Source: Acanthornis magna (lineage: Eukaryota; Chordata; Aves; Passeriformes; Acanthizidae). Taken from it: a stretch of 64,000 nucleotides of DNA. Below the pieces are notes generated by a model. That model saw only the letters and a list, made by a program, of their open reading frames with translations, ran no database searches and was not told the DNA's origin. Of this stretch, positions 23,553-36,600 are shown in pieces. A program made the translations under genes and the position numbers. The stretch's first letter is position 1, and every line of letters begins with the position of its first letter. The stretch lies in NCBI GenBank assembly GCA_036785705.1, contig JAWUZG010000005.1, positions 4,888,501 to 4,952,500 on the forward strand. The letters run 5' to 3'.

Positions 23553-26500
23553 TCAGCTGGGCACGGAGAGGAGCCCATATTCATCTGCTGTATCCAGGAT
23601 TTTACAGATCACTGGAGACTCCACCTGGAACAGAGAGACCAAACCAGGAACTCAGCACTGCAGGAATCTTGGGAAGGGTCACTGGGAGGAAGGGGCCACC
23701 TCAGACACAGGCCTGGAGATGTGTTCTGCTACCGGCCCTGACCTCAGGGAGTGTCTGTACGTACCCCAAGGATGTATTGGCAAGAGTGAGGCTCCAACAT
23801 GTAAATGGTCACAGCGTGAGGGGAGTCAGATTCTTTGCATCTGAAAATAAAGCATAAACTGGGGGGTTGGCAAGCAATAAGCACAAAGTAACACATACAT
23901 TTCACTGCTGTCTGTGGCATTGTATTAAATTAACAGATACTGCTTTCTGAGCTTTGTGACAACAGCAGCAGCTTTCCCCTCTGACCCAGGAAACAGACAC
24001 AAAGCATCACTTTGTAAAAGTTCACTTACTTCAACTTCACAGTCACCTGCCGTGGCTTGTCTGTCAAGTCACAAACATCTCCATTTCCATAGAAATGAGA
24101 CACCATCCTGCCAGAAAAGATCAGAATGGAAGAGTTTGCAAGTATTAAACACAGTTTTTAAGCAGGCAGGCTCAGTGGTGCAATCCAGCACCTCATCACT
24201 GGTAAAGTATTTAATATACAAACAAATAGTAATAAATTATACTGTAAAAATATTATACTATTACAAATAATAATAGGTATTGTACTGCGATTACTGCAGA
24301 AGGGAAGTGTTGAATGATTTTTCTGCATCCTATCCAAAGTGCTGAATTCCTTGTTTGTGATGTTGACTGGGGAGGGTAAATCTGAACATGCTGCTCTTGG
24401 CCGTTTATTTTCTCTGTTAATAACCCAAACTTCAAGAGCTGGGCCCTGTGTTCCCGGTGTGAGAGCAGGGCAGAGCCTGGCTGGTACCTGACTGTCTGGG
24501 TGCCATCCTCTCGCAGGTAAAAGGTCCTGGCCGCGTTCTTCCTCGACCACTCAATGTGCTCCTCCTTGCTCCACGTACCCACCACCACAGAGGTCTTGCC
24601 ATTTTCCTTATCCTAGAAAAGGGACAAGCTGATCATTACACTGCATCCAGAGGATTGTATTATCTTAACAGGAACTTAAAGGAACTAACAGAACTCTCTG
24701 AACACACCTCGTGGTACTGGTGAACGTATTTGCCGTAGCAGAATTCGTATTTCCACCAGCCAACGCCCTGGGGAGAGGAACAATCTGTGTTAAAAAGAAC
24801 CAAACAGAACCCCTAAAACAAAAAGACCCCAAAAAAAACCCCATCCTCTTCCCTCCAGACCCTGAACCAGCTATTTGAGCTGTAAAACTCCTGATCTATC
24901 AGTTAATAAAAATCCTTCACGGCTAATTCTGTTACCTACTTCCATTTCACTGTCTGCTCAAATAAATTGAATTCCAACAGAAAAGTTGAAGATAAAAACT
25001 AAACAAATACATAAACTAGGACGTGCAGCTAAGGCGTAGCTGTTTATCCCACGTGGCTTTGCTGCTCACCCCGTGGAAGCAGTAGGAACCACTGAGGAAT
25101 TCCTTGATGAGCTGCTCATCGGTCAGTTTGGAGATGTGGGTCGTCCCCACAGTTAATAGCTGGTGGCTCCCAACAGCCACAGGCTTGTGGATGGAAGAGA
25201 ATTTCTCTTCTTTTGTTGAAGGCATTTCTTCCTGAAATTAAAAGGTACAATTAAGTCTTCTGCGAAGTCTTACGAGTTATATGAAGTTACTGAACACGCA
25301 AGACAAGTTGGCTGTTTCGGTCAATTTTAGCTGAAAGAAAATTCCAGGCAAAACTTTCACACATTTGTGAACTGTAGGCTATAAAACTTTAAATCAGTAG
25401 CCCACACTTGCTTTGTTTTCCTTCCAAATAAGCTGAGGTACAGATGGTTTCAACAAATTTAATGAAAGACTGACACCATCTTACAAAACGTGGTAAACAC
25501 GGAAAATAAAGGTTTTTCTATTTAAACTGAAGCAAATCCTACCTCCTTAACCCTCCTAAAAGGCATCTTCAGCATTTCCTGCTGTTTCTCCAGCTGTTCC
25601 AGGTTGTGGGGTTTAAGTGGGGATCCTGGCAGGGACTGGCAGAAGATGTCATTCACAGGGGAAGCCCTGAACCTGCCCAGCAAGGTAAGAACAAGTCACT
25701 GTTACACCTTCCTGTACAGAAATCAGTTCAGTGCTCCGAGTTCCTGAGGGCATCTGCTGCTGCTCAGGTGCTGCAGGCGCATCCCTGGCTGAGATGCCAG
25801 GTGCAGAGGGAAAGCCCTGGAGGCTGCGGCACTGCTCGGGGCTGCTTTGGGAACACACGGCAGGAAAAAAGGGCACTGAACTTAAAATTTGGGTTGTGAT
25901 CCCTGTGGTGACGCTGGGCAGCATTCCCAGGCTGCCACCTCCACCTTTCCTTATTTACTGAGGTCACGTAAGGGGGGCAGTGATGATCCCGTGTGTTTAT
26001 TTTCAGTGTTTCCTGCTGGTGGCCAGGAACCCTTCCATGCCTTGCCTTTGGAAGGAGGCAGCAGCTCTGGATTTTATCCTTATCAGCGAACAGAACCATT
26101 TGCCTGTGCACTTTCTACAGTTTTTTCTACTGCTACAGAGGCTTCAGAGACTCACACAGTAAACAGGTAAGAGTGCCACAGATAAGTGCAACAGATTACA
26201 GAGTATGACCAAACCCATCCACATGAGACAATTTACAGTGGACACCAAACATTTAACAATAGCAGCACTCAGCAACTCCAACTGCCAAGTGTTTATAAAA
26301 TGCAGCATTTTGCCTTTGTGGCCTGTTTCAGATCAGGAATTAAATACTCCCTCGTTCCAACATCTCTGTGAATCCAGGAATCCTGCCCATTATCCCTCCC
26401 TTGTTTGTATGTCATATTCCCTTTGCAGTGCTCTTTACACCCCTTGGAAGATCCAAAACCTGTATGCCTGAGGCTCACGGGATCCCTCAGATACACAGGG

Positions 26501-29500
26501 AAGGGGAGGAAAAAAGAACCCTACACTTAAGTTTTGGAAAATAACACTGAAGTTGTGAATTCTCCATATGGAAGTGGTTTCTGGAGAGCTCCAGCTGAAA
26601 TCAAGGTTAAAGTTATGGCTGGAGAAGATACTTTTGGTTTTACAGAATTCCAAAGTGTACACACACACGGTATCTGCAGTCTTCAAATACCACGAAGCTC
26701 CCTCAAGAAATCACAAACAAGGGGAGACAGAAGTGTTGTGAGCACTGTACCTGTATTTGGGGTGGTTGCACAGCAGCGGGGTCAGGATCACCACCTCATA
26801 CTCACAGGTGGTGACTTCTGCTACGGAGAGGATCTCGTGCTTGGCCTCGGGGTGGCAGATGTACATCACGGTGCTGGACCTGGGCAGGTTCTGCCTCAGG
26901 CTGCAGGGAGTGCCGTTGCCCAGCTCCACGGGGTAGTAGGGGGTCATCTGCCCTTCGATGTTTTTTGTGGGGATCTGGGTGAGGGAAAGCCACAGGTCAT
27001 AACCACAACAAAGCTCCCGAGTCTCCTTTGAAATGAAAAATGTTATTCCTGTGTGCAGAGCCAGCACGAGTGTTAAAATCAGACCCTGTGTCAGAAATTT
27101 AGTTCTTCTGCAACATCCAGACCTGTCCTGGTCAGCCTTCTGGGGTCAGGACACTCCAGGGATCCAAGACCTTCCTGTCCCTCACCTGCTCTGGCTTTCA
27201 AGCCACGTCACCCTGTCCCAGGCCACTGACTCCTCCCAGAAACTGCTCCACCACATGTGAAGACATTCACGAGATTAAAGAACCAACATGCCCTCTCCTG
27301 ATAAGAGATTCCAGGAAATCCTGACATGGCAAGTGCATCATAAATACTGTCCAAGAAAAAGGCAATAAAAGACTTCATTTCCTCTGAAGCTGGAGGAATA
27401 AGGCTGCACTGCAAAACACTGTTTCCCTGGCTTTCCAAGAGGCACAGCTGCCACTGCCACCAGAGCAGGCCACGTTCTGCCCCTACGCGACCTCCAAAAT
27501 TCTCCTCAGGCTTGGGTATTGTTAAGATCACTGCACAAACACCACTCTGGGCCATTCCAAAGGCCACAGACAGAAAAAATTAATTTCAGCACAAAAATGA
27601 AGGGGAACTGGCAATAAGGTCAAACTCGCTCTCACTAATTCCAAACTCCAGTGTGCTTCAGCTATTCCCATTGTTTTCCTATAGGATCAGCGAGTCAGAA
27701 TTGAGCTCTGGGGCCTAAACAGTGGGGAAGTTCTCTAAGGGAAAAGGGAAGCACAGAGTTTTATGGGATGGGTCAGCAAGTCAGCTCCATCTCTTAGGGA
27801 TTTTGTGCTGTAGGGATTTGTTACGTTTAAGTAAATAATTTGAGTATCAAGACTAAATTAACTTTCTGAGCTGGGACTGATAATTAAAAGCTAGAAAAGC
27901 ACAGCTCAGGAACAGTTTCATTTCTTGATACTCGTTTTGGGAGGGGACTAATTACATCACCTCATCATTAGGTTGGATATTAGGAAGAAATTCTTCCTTG
28001 GGAGGGTGCTGAGGCCCTAACACAGGTTGCTCAGAGAAGCTGTGGCTGCCCCTGGATCCCTGGCAGTGTTCAAGAACAGCTTGGACAGGGTTTGGAGCAC
28101 CCTGGGATAGTGGAAGGTGTCCCTGCCCATGGCAGCGGGTGGAGCTGGATCATCCTTAAGGTCCCTTCCCACCCAAACCCTTCCAGGATTCTATGATCAT
28201 AGATAAATTGCCTCCACTGTTGATGGCAGAAGTTAAAATAGATGTTTTCCACTTGCCTCTTTTGCACCGTCTTTGGAATTTTCCTTCTCTTCTTGATCTA
28301 GGGAATAATTAAGAACAAGTTAAGTTTGTACACTTGAAATAAAATGAAAATTTATACAGAGCAGCTCGTCTGGTTTCTGTATTTGCCAGTACTTTATACA
28401 CTGCCAAGAGCCACTTGCAGGTGCAAAAGAGGAAAGAAAGGAAATAACCAGTGATCTGAGGCCAAGAGCAAACAGAGGAAAATACAAATCAGTTCATCTT
28501 AAAACTCGAGTATTTCTAAAGATCTGCATCAGGTTCCTTCTCTTAAAAAAGGCTCTCAAACTCATCAGACAGGAATAATTAAACCCCAAACAATTCATTA
28601 ACATCAGCAAAATGAGATAATCTAAAACACACCTGGTTCTGACAATGGGTTCTTCATTATCATATTCCCCAGGTAGTACTCCTGAATGTTTATTTTCTAC
28701 AATCAAAAGAAGGCAAAACAAACATCAGTTGCTCCTTTCCAAGCTTTTTCAGGGAATTCATGTCTGCTGGAGGAGTTCAGCAGGAACATGCCAGTGAACA
28801 AAGCAGTGGTGAGCAGCCTACCTGCCCCGTTTCCTTCTCCTCGTGGTACTGACGGATGTGTTTACCGTGGCAGACCTCGTAAGTCCAGTAAGATTCAATC
28901 TTAAAAATAAAATACATTTAAAAAATTATGTTTAGATAACTTTATACACCACAGCCCCAACCCCCCGCCCCCAAATGTTGGCTTTTGCAGCATGAAATGC
29001 CATGAAGTGCTGGGGCAAACAAGAGCACAGAGAGAAGCCTCAGTAGTGGTCTCAAACAAACACATCAGAGAAAACTTCCTTGACTTTCACACAGATAAAA
29101 CAGAGGAAAAAATTAAATTAAAAAATCCACATTTTTCAATTGCTGTCATAGCAACCCACATATCCAAATCCTGACATCTTCAATCACACAGAATTTTGTC
29201 AACAATGTTAAGACATAAAGTTGTAAAGACCTTGTTTTTCAGACTGCATTAGTATCTGATTTACTACCCTAAACCTTGACATGGACTGGACCACAACCTT
29301 TTAATTGGCATTTAATGAACAACACAGAAGTAACATACTCTATAGGAACAGCTGCTTTGCTTAAAGAGAGGTTCCAGCAGTTCCCCTGGAGTAGGACCTT
29401 TATAGTCCTTTTCTTCTTCCTGCAACAGAAGGATATTTCATGACATTAAAACTGACAGTGTAAAGACTCATCTACAGTTTATATTTACAGAATAACTCGC

Positions 29501-30825
29501 CTGAGCTCACCTCGTTGCCACTGGCTATCAATGGCAGGAGACACTTGTACTTCTCTTTATCCACAGTGGTCATGATGATATAATTGTCCTCCTTGTACAG
29601 GACACCAGTTGTCGGCTGAGGAAACAACCAACCCATGGATCAGCCAGGCGGGATTGTTTAATGCTACTCATTAGTAACACCCCCGAATTCCTGAGTGGTG
29701 CTCCAGAATATTTCCTGGGGTTTAATTATACCACAAGACTGGGTTTTGGTGATTAAGATGGCTGGGAATTGCTTGCTGTTGCCCTTGCTCTGGACCTTCT
29801 ACCTCCAGCCATATCCCTCATCCCCTCCAGATTCCCTCCAGATTCCCGCTCCCCTCCAGATCCCTGATCCCCTCCAGACCCCTGATCCCCTCCAGACCCC
29901 TGATCCCCTCCAAATCCCTGATCCCCTCCAGACCCCCGATCCCCTCCAGACTCCTGATCCCCTCCAAATCCCTGATCCCCTCCAGACCCCCGATCCCCTC
30001 CAGACCCCTGATCCCCTCCAGACCCCTGATCCCCTCCAGACCCCCGATCCCCTCCAGACTCCTGATCCCCTCCAAATCCCTGATCCCCTCCAGACCCTTG
30101 ATCCCCTCCAGACCCCTGATCCCCTCCAGACTCCTGATCCCCTCCAGACCCCTGATCCCCTCCAGACCCCTGATCCCCTCCAGACTCCTGATCCTCTCCA
30201 GACCCCTGATCCCCTCCAGACCCCTGATCCCCTCCAGACCCCTGATCCTCTCCAGACCCCTGATCCCCTCCACACCCCTGATCCCCTCCAGACCCCCGAT
30301 CCCCTCCAGACTCCTGATCCCCTCCAAATCCCTGATCCCCTCCAAATCCCTGATCCCCTCCAGACCCCCGATCCCCTCCATGCTCCCCTCACTACTGCTC
30401 CCCCACTCCCCGTTCTTATAAAGACCCTCGTTACAGCCCCCAGCTGCAGCCATTCCCCTTCAGCCCCAGCCCTCCCCAAGCTGCTTCCAGCACAGAATCC
30501 CCCCCGGGATCCCCTCCGGCGGTGCAGCAGCCCCACCCGAGCCCCGCTGTGTGGCGGGGAGGCTCAGCCCCCTCTCCGGGCGGAGCGGCCGTGAGGGCCC
30601 CCGGCCCGGCGCGGTACCGACCAGGCTGAGCTCGGTGCCGGGCCAGTTCACCCTGAACGGGATGTCGTCGCTGAGCTGCGGGAGCGCTCGGCCGCCCTCG
30701 CCCACCGCCGCCACGGCCGCCAGGAGCCCGCAGAGCAGCGCCGGGGCCCGGCAGGGCGGCCGCAGCCCGCAGCCCCTCCGGGGGGCCGGGGCCGGGCTCG
30801 GCGGCCGCAGCCCGCAGCCCCTCAT
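23553..30825 (-). CDS. ERLEC1: ERLEC1, endoplasmic reticulum lectin 1 (XTP3-B)
   Basis: Fourteen coding exons on the minus strand: 30825..30622, 29615..29511, 29419..29339, 28899..28822, 28696..28633, 28297..28257, 26974..26751, 25672..25543, 25231..25070, 24767..24708, 24612..24488, 24107..24030, 23840..23765 and 23624..23553. All phases close to 499 residues (human 483). The product is a luminal ER lectin of the HRD1-SEL1L degradation pathway that recognises trimmed N-glycans. A signal peptide is followed by [19 protein letters not shown] and two MRH (PRKCSH) domains at about 95-262 and 361-476. The second contains [11 protein letters not shown] and [10 protein letters not shown]. The intron after 28257 has a GC donor (AG/GCAAGT). 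The exon 1 donor GTCGGT is weak but is the only one that keeps phase. An in-frame ATG at 30927 would lengthen the N-terminus; 30825 has the better context. Confidence 0.94.
27970..28200 (+). mobile_element. CR1 LINE tail in ERLEC1 intron 6
   Basis: It contains GATATTAGGAAGAAATTCTT, AGAGAAGCTGTGGCTGCCCC, AGTGGAAGGTGTCCCTGCCC and TTAAGGTCCCTTCCCACCC, ending in ATTCTATGAT. It is antisense to ERLEC1 and ends about 55 bases from the GC donor of this intron. Confidence 0.9.
29815..30390. repeat. 18-bp minisatellite in ERLEC1 intron 1
   Basis: About 31 tandem copies of an 18-bp unit (GATCCCCTCCAGACCCCT on the + strand), with a few recurrent variants (AAATCC, GACTCC, GACCCCC). The period is a multiple of three, so long frames stay open (hexapeptide DPLQTP on +). 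These are artefacts of the repeat. On the ERLEC1 sense strand the array is G-rich, with GGGG blocks 4-6 bases apart. Confidence 0.96.
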
Positions 30826-31000
30826 GCCGGCCGGCGGCTCCGCCGAGGCCGCGCCGCGCCGCCGCCACGTCGGCTTCCGGCAGGCGCGATCAACAACCGG
30901 GGCAGCGCCCGCCGCGGGCAGCGGCATCCGGGGCAGCGCCCGCCGCCACAGGTGAGGGGCCGGGCGGGCACGGAGCGAGCGAGGGGCCGGGGCGGGTGAG
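30580..31000 (-). promoter_or_regulatory. CpG island, ERLEC1 promoter and first exon
   Basis: A dense CpG region covering ERLEC1 exon 1 and the bases upstream of it. No TATA box is evident. The transcription start is inferred to lie a little above 30927. Confidence 0.65.
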
Positions 31001-31310
31001 GGAGTGTGCGAGTGAGAGTGTGTGTGTGTATCAGTGAGTGAGTACGGGGAGGGAGGAGTGGGTGTGAGGAGTGTGAGGAAGTGAGTGAGTGAGGGAGGGA
31101 GAAGTGTGAGGGAGTGAGGAATTTGAATGAGGAGTGTAAGTGAGGGAATGAGTGCGTGAGGGAGGGAGGAGTGGGAGTGAGGAGGGTGAGGGAGTGAGGA
31201 GTGTGAATGAGGGAATGAGGGAGGGAGGGAGGGAGGGAGAGGGGAGTGAGGGAGAGAGGGGTAAATGGGGGGCGAGTCAGAGGAGGAGGGGTGGGGGAAT
31301 GCGGTGTGAG
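30990..31310. repeat. Purine-rich GTGAG/GGGA tract upstream of ERLEC1
   Basis: About 320 bases of almost uninterrupted purine-rich sequence built from GTGAGTGAGG, GAGGGAGGGAG and GGAGTGTGA motifs. It is an imperfect minisatellite next to the CpG island. Nothing indicates coding. Confidence 0.85.
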
Positions 31311-31584
31311 TACCTAATTTTGGTCATTAGTGGCTGCACTGAGGGTTAAACACAACCAACGAGGTTATGAGTGTAGAAAAGCACTCTAAGGGCTCCCTCT
31401 GTGTGTGTTTTTCTCTGTCATGTGCGTGTATGTATACACCTGGGTACCCGAGGTGTCCAGCAGTCTCCACATCAGATCAGGTTAGACCAGTCCCATCTGA
31501 TCCATGGAAAACACGCAGCAGATAAACAGTTGAATAAGGGAAGGCAGGACATTAATTGACCATGCTACAGAGAATCCACCATTC

Positions 31585-31655
31585 CAGAGCCATGGAATCA
31601 TACTGGTTGGAAAATACCTCGCAGATCACTGAGTCCAACCCTTAAGTTTGGATTT
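31585..31655 (-). mobile_element. CR1 remnant
   Basis: Short antisense piece of the CR1 3' terminus, recognised by GGAATCATACTGGTTGGAAA followed by GTCCAACCC. Confidence 0.65.
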
Positions 31656-32160
31656 CCCTCCTCTCTGCATTATCTGCTGTTAATAGTCGTGGATGTGGCT
31701 GGTGTTTCCCCAAACACTGTTTGGGAACAAGTTTAGCAGCGGCTTTGGGTGCGTGGTTGCGTAGTGAAGCCTACAGATCTAAAAATCTGTATTTGCATAA
31801 ATATAGATTGAGTTTAACCAGTCAGAAAAAAAGGAAGACTAAATGGCCTAAAATTTTTGAGGCAACAGATCTGTGAGGATTTTGGTGGTGACCAAAGCTG
31901 GAGGCAGAGCAGTGACTTCAGTCCCACACAGCAAAAACATATATATGTAATTATATTTCCCATGCTTTAATTAATTCCTAATGCACCACAGTTTATAGTA
32001 GCCCCTGTGTGTTTGTCATTCTCAGCCCCAACAGCAATTTTATAAAAAGGTGCAATGAACACACACCTTGGTGTCACATGGACACACTTTAAACATAACA
32101 TTTCTGGAGATTTCCAACCCCAGTTGTCAATGTGATGCATTTTTATTGCACTGAAGTTGT

Positions 32161-32190
32161 ACACACACACACACACACAGACACACACAG
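32161..32190. repeat. (CA)n microsatellite
   Basis: Run of about ten CA dinucleotides, briefly interrupted by CAGA. Confidence 0.95.
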
Positions 32191-33692
32191 AGAAACTTGT
32201 ATTATTGCAATGCTTTATGGATTTGGGAAGCCAATGAACCAACAAAGCCTTGGAGACAATTAAAGATAGAGAATGTGGAGCTACAAAGAATCACAGTACT
32301 TAAATAATTAGCGTTTTAAAGAGGGAGTCAGCCCTGGTGGTTCTGGATCATTACTGAGCACATGCATTCCCTGCCCTCTTTTAAAGAACAAGGATGAGTC
32401 TTTGAGGAAGAGATTTTAAAACCTAAAAAGAACTTTCAAGAAAGCAGAGAGTGCCATTGCACCTTTTTACCTTTACAAATATAAACCAGGAAGATGTAAA
32501 GAGAAAGGGTTGACTTTTTTTAGGGGAAACATACATTTTTTTTGCAATTACTGATGCAGAATCCAGACTTCCAGGCTGCTACTAAACACTTACGTATTCC
32601 CTGGATGGGAAAACAGGACATTACGTGGTGTTTGAAATAGGACCTCTTATATTAAGATATAAAAATATACTTTGTCAAAAGTTAATAAAAATGAAAGTTT
32701 TGAGAAGCGAGACAAATCCACGTTGGGACGGAAAATTCATGTGCTGATGGATTGCATCAGGAAGCCTACTGGCCTAAACTGGGGGCTTCCCAACACTCTT
32801 GGGATATCCATACACACCCCTAAGGTTACTGGAAAGAGGGTTCCTCCTTTAATTACCCTCTCTTTCAGGCTGAATCCCTGAAACAGGCTTAAAATCTATC
32901 CCTGGAGCTGGGATTTTTGACGAGATGGGGCCACAACAGCATCTAAAGTAACAGAGATGAGTGTTCCTGTTCTTGCTACGTGGTGACTTCAAGTCATGCT
33001 CTTAGTTAATTTTAATGTTTTGGCATTGTTTTTTATATTAGGCTTAAAAATTAAAATGAGGCACTGATAGGCTATGGCTTGTTTGAGTCAGAGTGCCCAG
33101 AGCTTTGATTTTCAGGGCTTGACATCAGCAGCCAAGGGAAACAGCTCTTTCCTTGACAATAAAATGGTTTCTCCTCTGCATTTAAGGATAAGCGAACATT
33201 TAAAGGGTGAGATGACTAATTCAGAGGCGTAACTTCACCTCAGAGAAGCTGAATGTTGATATAGATGTTCTACTATGCAATGCAGAACAACCACTTACAA
33301 TTCCTCTCTTCAGTTGTGCTGTGGTCTGGAATCAGAACAAACTATCATTTAAATCTATGGGATATTGTCTCTGCATGCTGATTTTGACTAAAAAAAAATC
33401 TTTAAACATAAAGGGAAGCTTAAGTGGCTGTCTTAAGGTGTAGTCTTTGGATGAAAAGCTAAGATAGCAAATTTAAACCTAAAATACTTTCCCTCTGGAC
33501 TCCCGAAAGAATGATTTTGGTAGTGTTGTTTTAAATTACCACCTCCTATTCTCAATGCAGCATTAATTAAGATATGCAGTATTAATTAAGATAGCACATT
33601 ACAGAGAAACACTCCTCCTGTCACACACGCATGGCCAACAAAACCTCTCCTCTGAAGACAGAGCCAGGTCATTAAAAGCACGAGGTTACTTT

Positions 33693-36600
33693 TTATAGAC
33701 AATTGAGATTTTGGTGCTTGTTCAAGAGTTCCTTGACCAGTGTCTCTAAGGAGAAGAGGTGCTCATCCACATCTTCGGGCACGAGGTTCCTGATGGAGTT
33801 GGCGAGCTCAAACAGGTATTCTGTGTTCCTGCCGCTAGGCCCGGCGGCGCCCAGGATCTGGCGCGCGATGTCCTCGAGCGGCGCGGGGCCCAGGTAGTTG
33901 GGGTTGTCGCGGGTGCCGATGTACAGCAGGACATCGAAGGGCTGCACCGACGTGTCCTTCGGGTAGAAGATGACCGTGGTGGTCCTGTAGCCTCCCTTCT
34001 CCCGGAAATCCAGGTAGGCCTTCACTTCTCCTTCCTTCCCAGCTGGTAGTCTGTAGGCAACGCCCCAAACACAGCCCTGGAAGGGGAGAATTGGTTAAAA
34101 GGATATTCAGAAATCATTGTCTTCAGGCAAAACTTAAGTAAACTAATTTTCTTCCCACGGCTGTTTTCTGCACAGAGTCCCAAAATAAAAGGGCTGCTTT
34201 ATTCAGGCAATTACAGTGAAAACAGTGATTATGCAAATTGATCATCGTCTTTTTTGCTAACGCTGAGGTTTTTCTGACAGAGCAATTTCTTGTTTTGTTA
34301 ATATTTGGAGTAGTAAACAGCCTTGGTACAGGCCACTAAGGAGCTGGCAAAAAGAACACAAAGGTTCTCCCTGACCTCAAAAAATTTATATCTGAAAATT
34401 ACCAATTTAATTAAAGCTGAATTTGAAGGAATTTTGATCAGGTCCCTTCTGTTTAGTGACAGTTTCATTAGCAAGGACCTGAGTGTCACCTACACCTGTT
34501 ATACACACCTGAATTGGTGCAGTGTGCTGAGATGCTTTCACAACCACGTTAACACCTTGTGAAACTGAAATTAAAGCAATTTTTTTGTATAATTCGATGT
34601 TTGTATCAAATTATGTATGTTTGATGCATTTTTGTATGACATTCTGCATCTCACGACTGGATAGCCGAAGTGACTATTCCAGAATACACTTTAAAATATG
34701 CCTGTGGCAATAACAGACCCAAACTACTTCCAGTTTATATTGATCATTTGAAACAATCAAGAGCCATTAGTGTAACTCTGGGGAACACTGAGAGAACTTT
34801 TCCCTAAAGATAACACAGCTATTTGCTCGCAGAGAAGCAAAAATTAATAGAGACTGGGAATGCAAAAGGACGTTCTGTGCAGCAGTACTGTACCTCAGCA
34901 TCTTCAACCAGGGTCACAACTCTTCCAGGCTAAAATTTAAAAGGAGAAATCATCATTCAGTCAGAAGCTTTTGCCCTAAATCATGAGCAAAACCAAAACA
35001 AAACAAGAAAGAAAAACAAGGAAGGGGAATTAAAGGCTCAGAGAACTAAACCAACACAATTCCAATAAGGTCTAGACACAGTATAAATGTTTTCTGAGAA
35101 CAGCTTTTGATGTGTTTTAGATAAACTTTGATAAACAAAATGTTAAGTTCTGGCTGGACAGTGTGACACAGAAGTTAAATTAAGGGCAGCCAAAAATGGG
35201 GAATGGTTGAATGTCCTTGCTTTACACGTGCTGTCCAGACTCAATTCTAGTCCTGTTTAGTTAATTAATAATACAGTAACAGTGAAAATTAAGAGTTTCA
35301 TTAATGTAAAACTTTTCCTAAACAAACCCTTGGAGCATCACTGGGCAGAGGGAGGGTACGTTGCAAATGGCTTGTTTTTCCCAGTAAGTTAATTCTTATA
35401 GGAAAAAGTAAGAAGCCAGTCAGTAAATACTGGAAATAAAATAATTGAAATTTGTTGTATAAAACTTTAAACTATAAAACCCTATGTTGAACTACACCTG
35501 CAGTCTAAAATTGCTGCTTTTGGCGTCAAATTAGTTCTCTCCCAGAATGAGCCAGTTGTTCCTGATCTGACTGATAAAAAAAGGCATCAAAGCTACATGA
35601 ACACTAAATTATTCCTATTTCCTGAGGAGAAACGAGTCTGTTCCCATGATTCATCAAAGATAACTTAGGTGTTCCTTTTGGAATGTTTTTTCCATAGCCA
35701 TTGATAGTTCCCTGACTCGTGCACTCACAATGGGTCACAAAGATTTTTGTGAATTATCAATTAGAGCCATTCTGTGGTGGAAAACAACTTTCTTATTCCT
35801 GCCTGGAATGCCTGTAACTGCAACCTACATTCACTAAATTTCATTTAGATTGAATTTGATTTAATATCAAGGGAAGTACTGAGGAAAACTTCATGTTCAG
35901 GTGGGTTGTGTGATGGAGGAAGGATCTGCTTGCCTATGGAAGGGCAGGGTATTTAGTTTATTGGTTTGCAGAGTCCTTGTCTTGCCTGGAACTACCCAGA
36001 ACAAACATTAAGAAACAAATTACAAATACTTATTGACCAGAGGTATTAATTACTGTTTGTACTACTGGGAACAATCCTCTGGAAACATTTTTAATACAGC
36101 GAACATGTAATTTGCTGTATATTTGTAAGAACTGTTTTTTTCTTGTTGCTGTTATTTAACGCGTGTGTGTGGTGTGGCTCAAGCTGCCTTATCTTTGAGC
36201 TCTGTGCAAGTAATTTTATGGTGTTTGAGGTTCCAAAGTGTCATGTATATATTGATAAAACCTTCCATGCAGAAAGCTGTGTTTTTTAAAATAATCCTGA
36301 TGCTTTTTCTCTTTTAAAGCCCTATTCCAGGTTTACAGTGGAGTTACCTGGTGCAGATTATACCTTATCCTCATGCCCCTGGCTTAAAAATACCTGACAT
36401 TGGGAATGCTCACTTTGGAATTTTAGTTTCTTTTTCTTGCTGGTTTTTGGTTTTGGTTTTTTTTTTTTTTTTTCCCTTTTCCAAACTGTAAAGAATTTTA
36501 GAACTTTAAGTACTCCCTAATCCATGAATTTTCACCTGACAGTAAAATAAGCTGAAATACAGCTGAGGGCTTACTTAGATCAACAACTCTGGCTTTTCTT

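Larger units (their letters stand above)
31311..33690. other. ERLEC1-CHAC2 intergenic region
   Basis: AT-rich sequence without a gene I can recognise. It holds a short antisense CR1 remnant (about 31585-31655, with GGAATCATACTGGTTGGAAA and GTCCAACCC) and a (CA)n microsatellite at 32161-32190. Confidence 0.55.

Noticed and set aside
29695..30594. 299-codon + strand frame with DPLQTP repeats, and 245- and 211-codon minus frames
   Set aside because: All are produced by an 18-bp tandem repeat whose period is a multiple of three, lying inside ERLEC1 intron 1.
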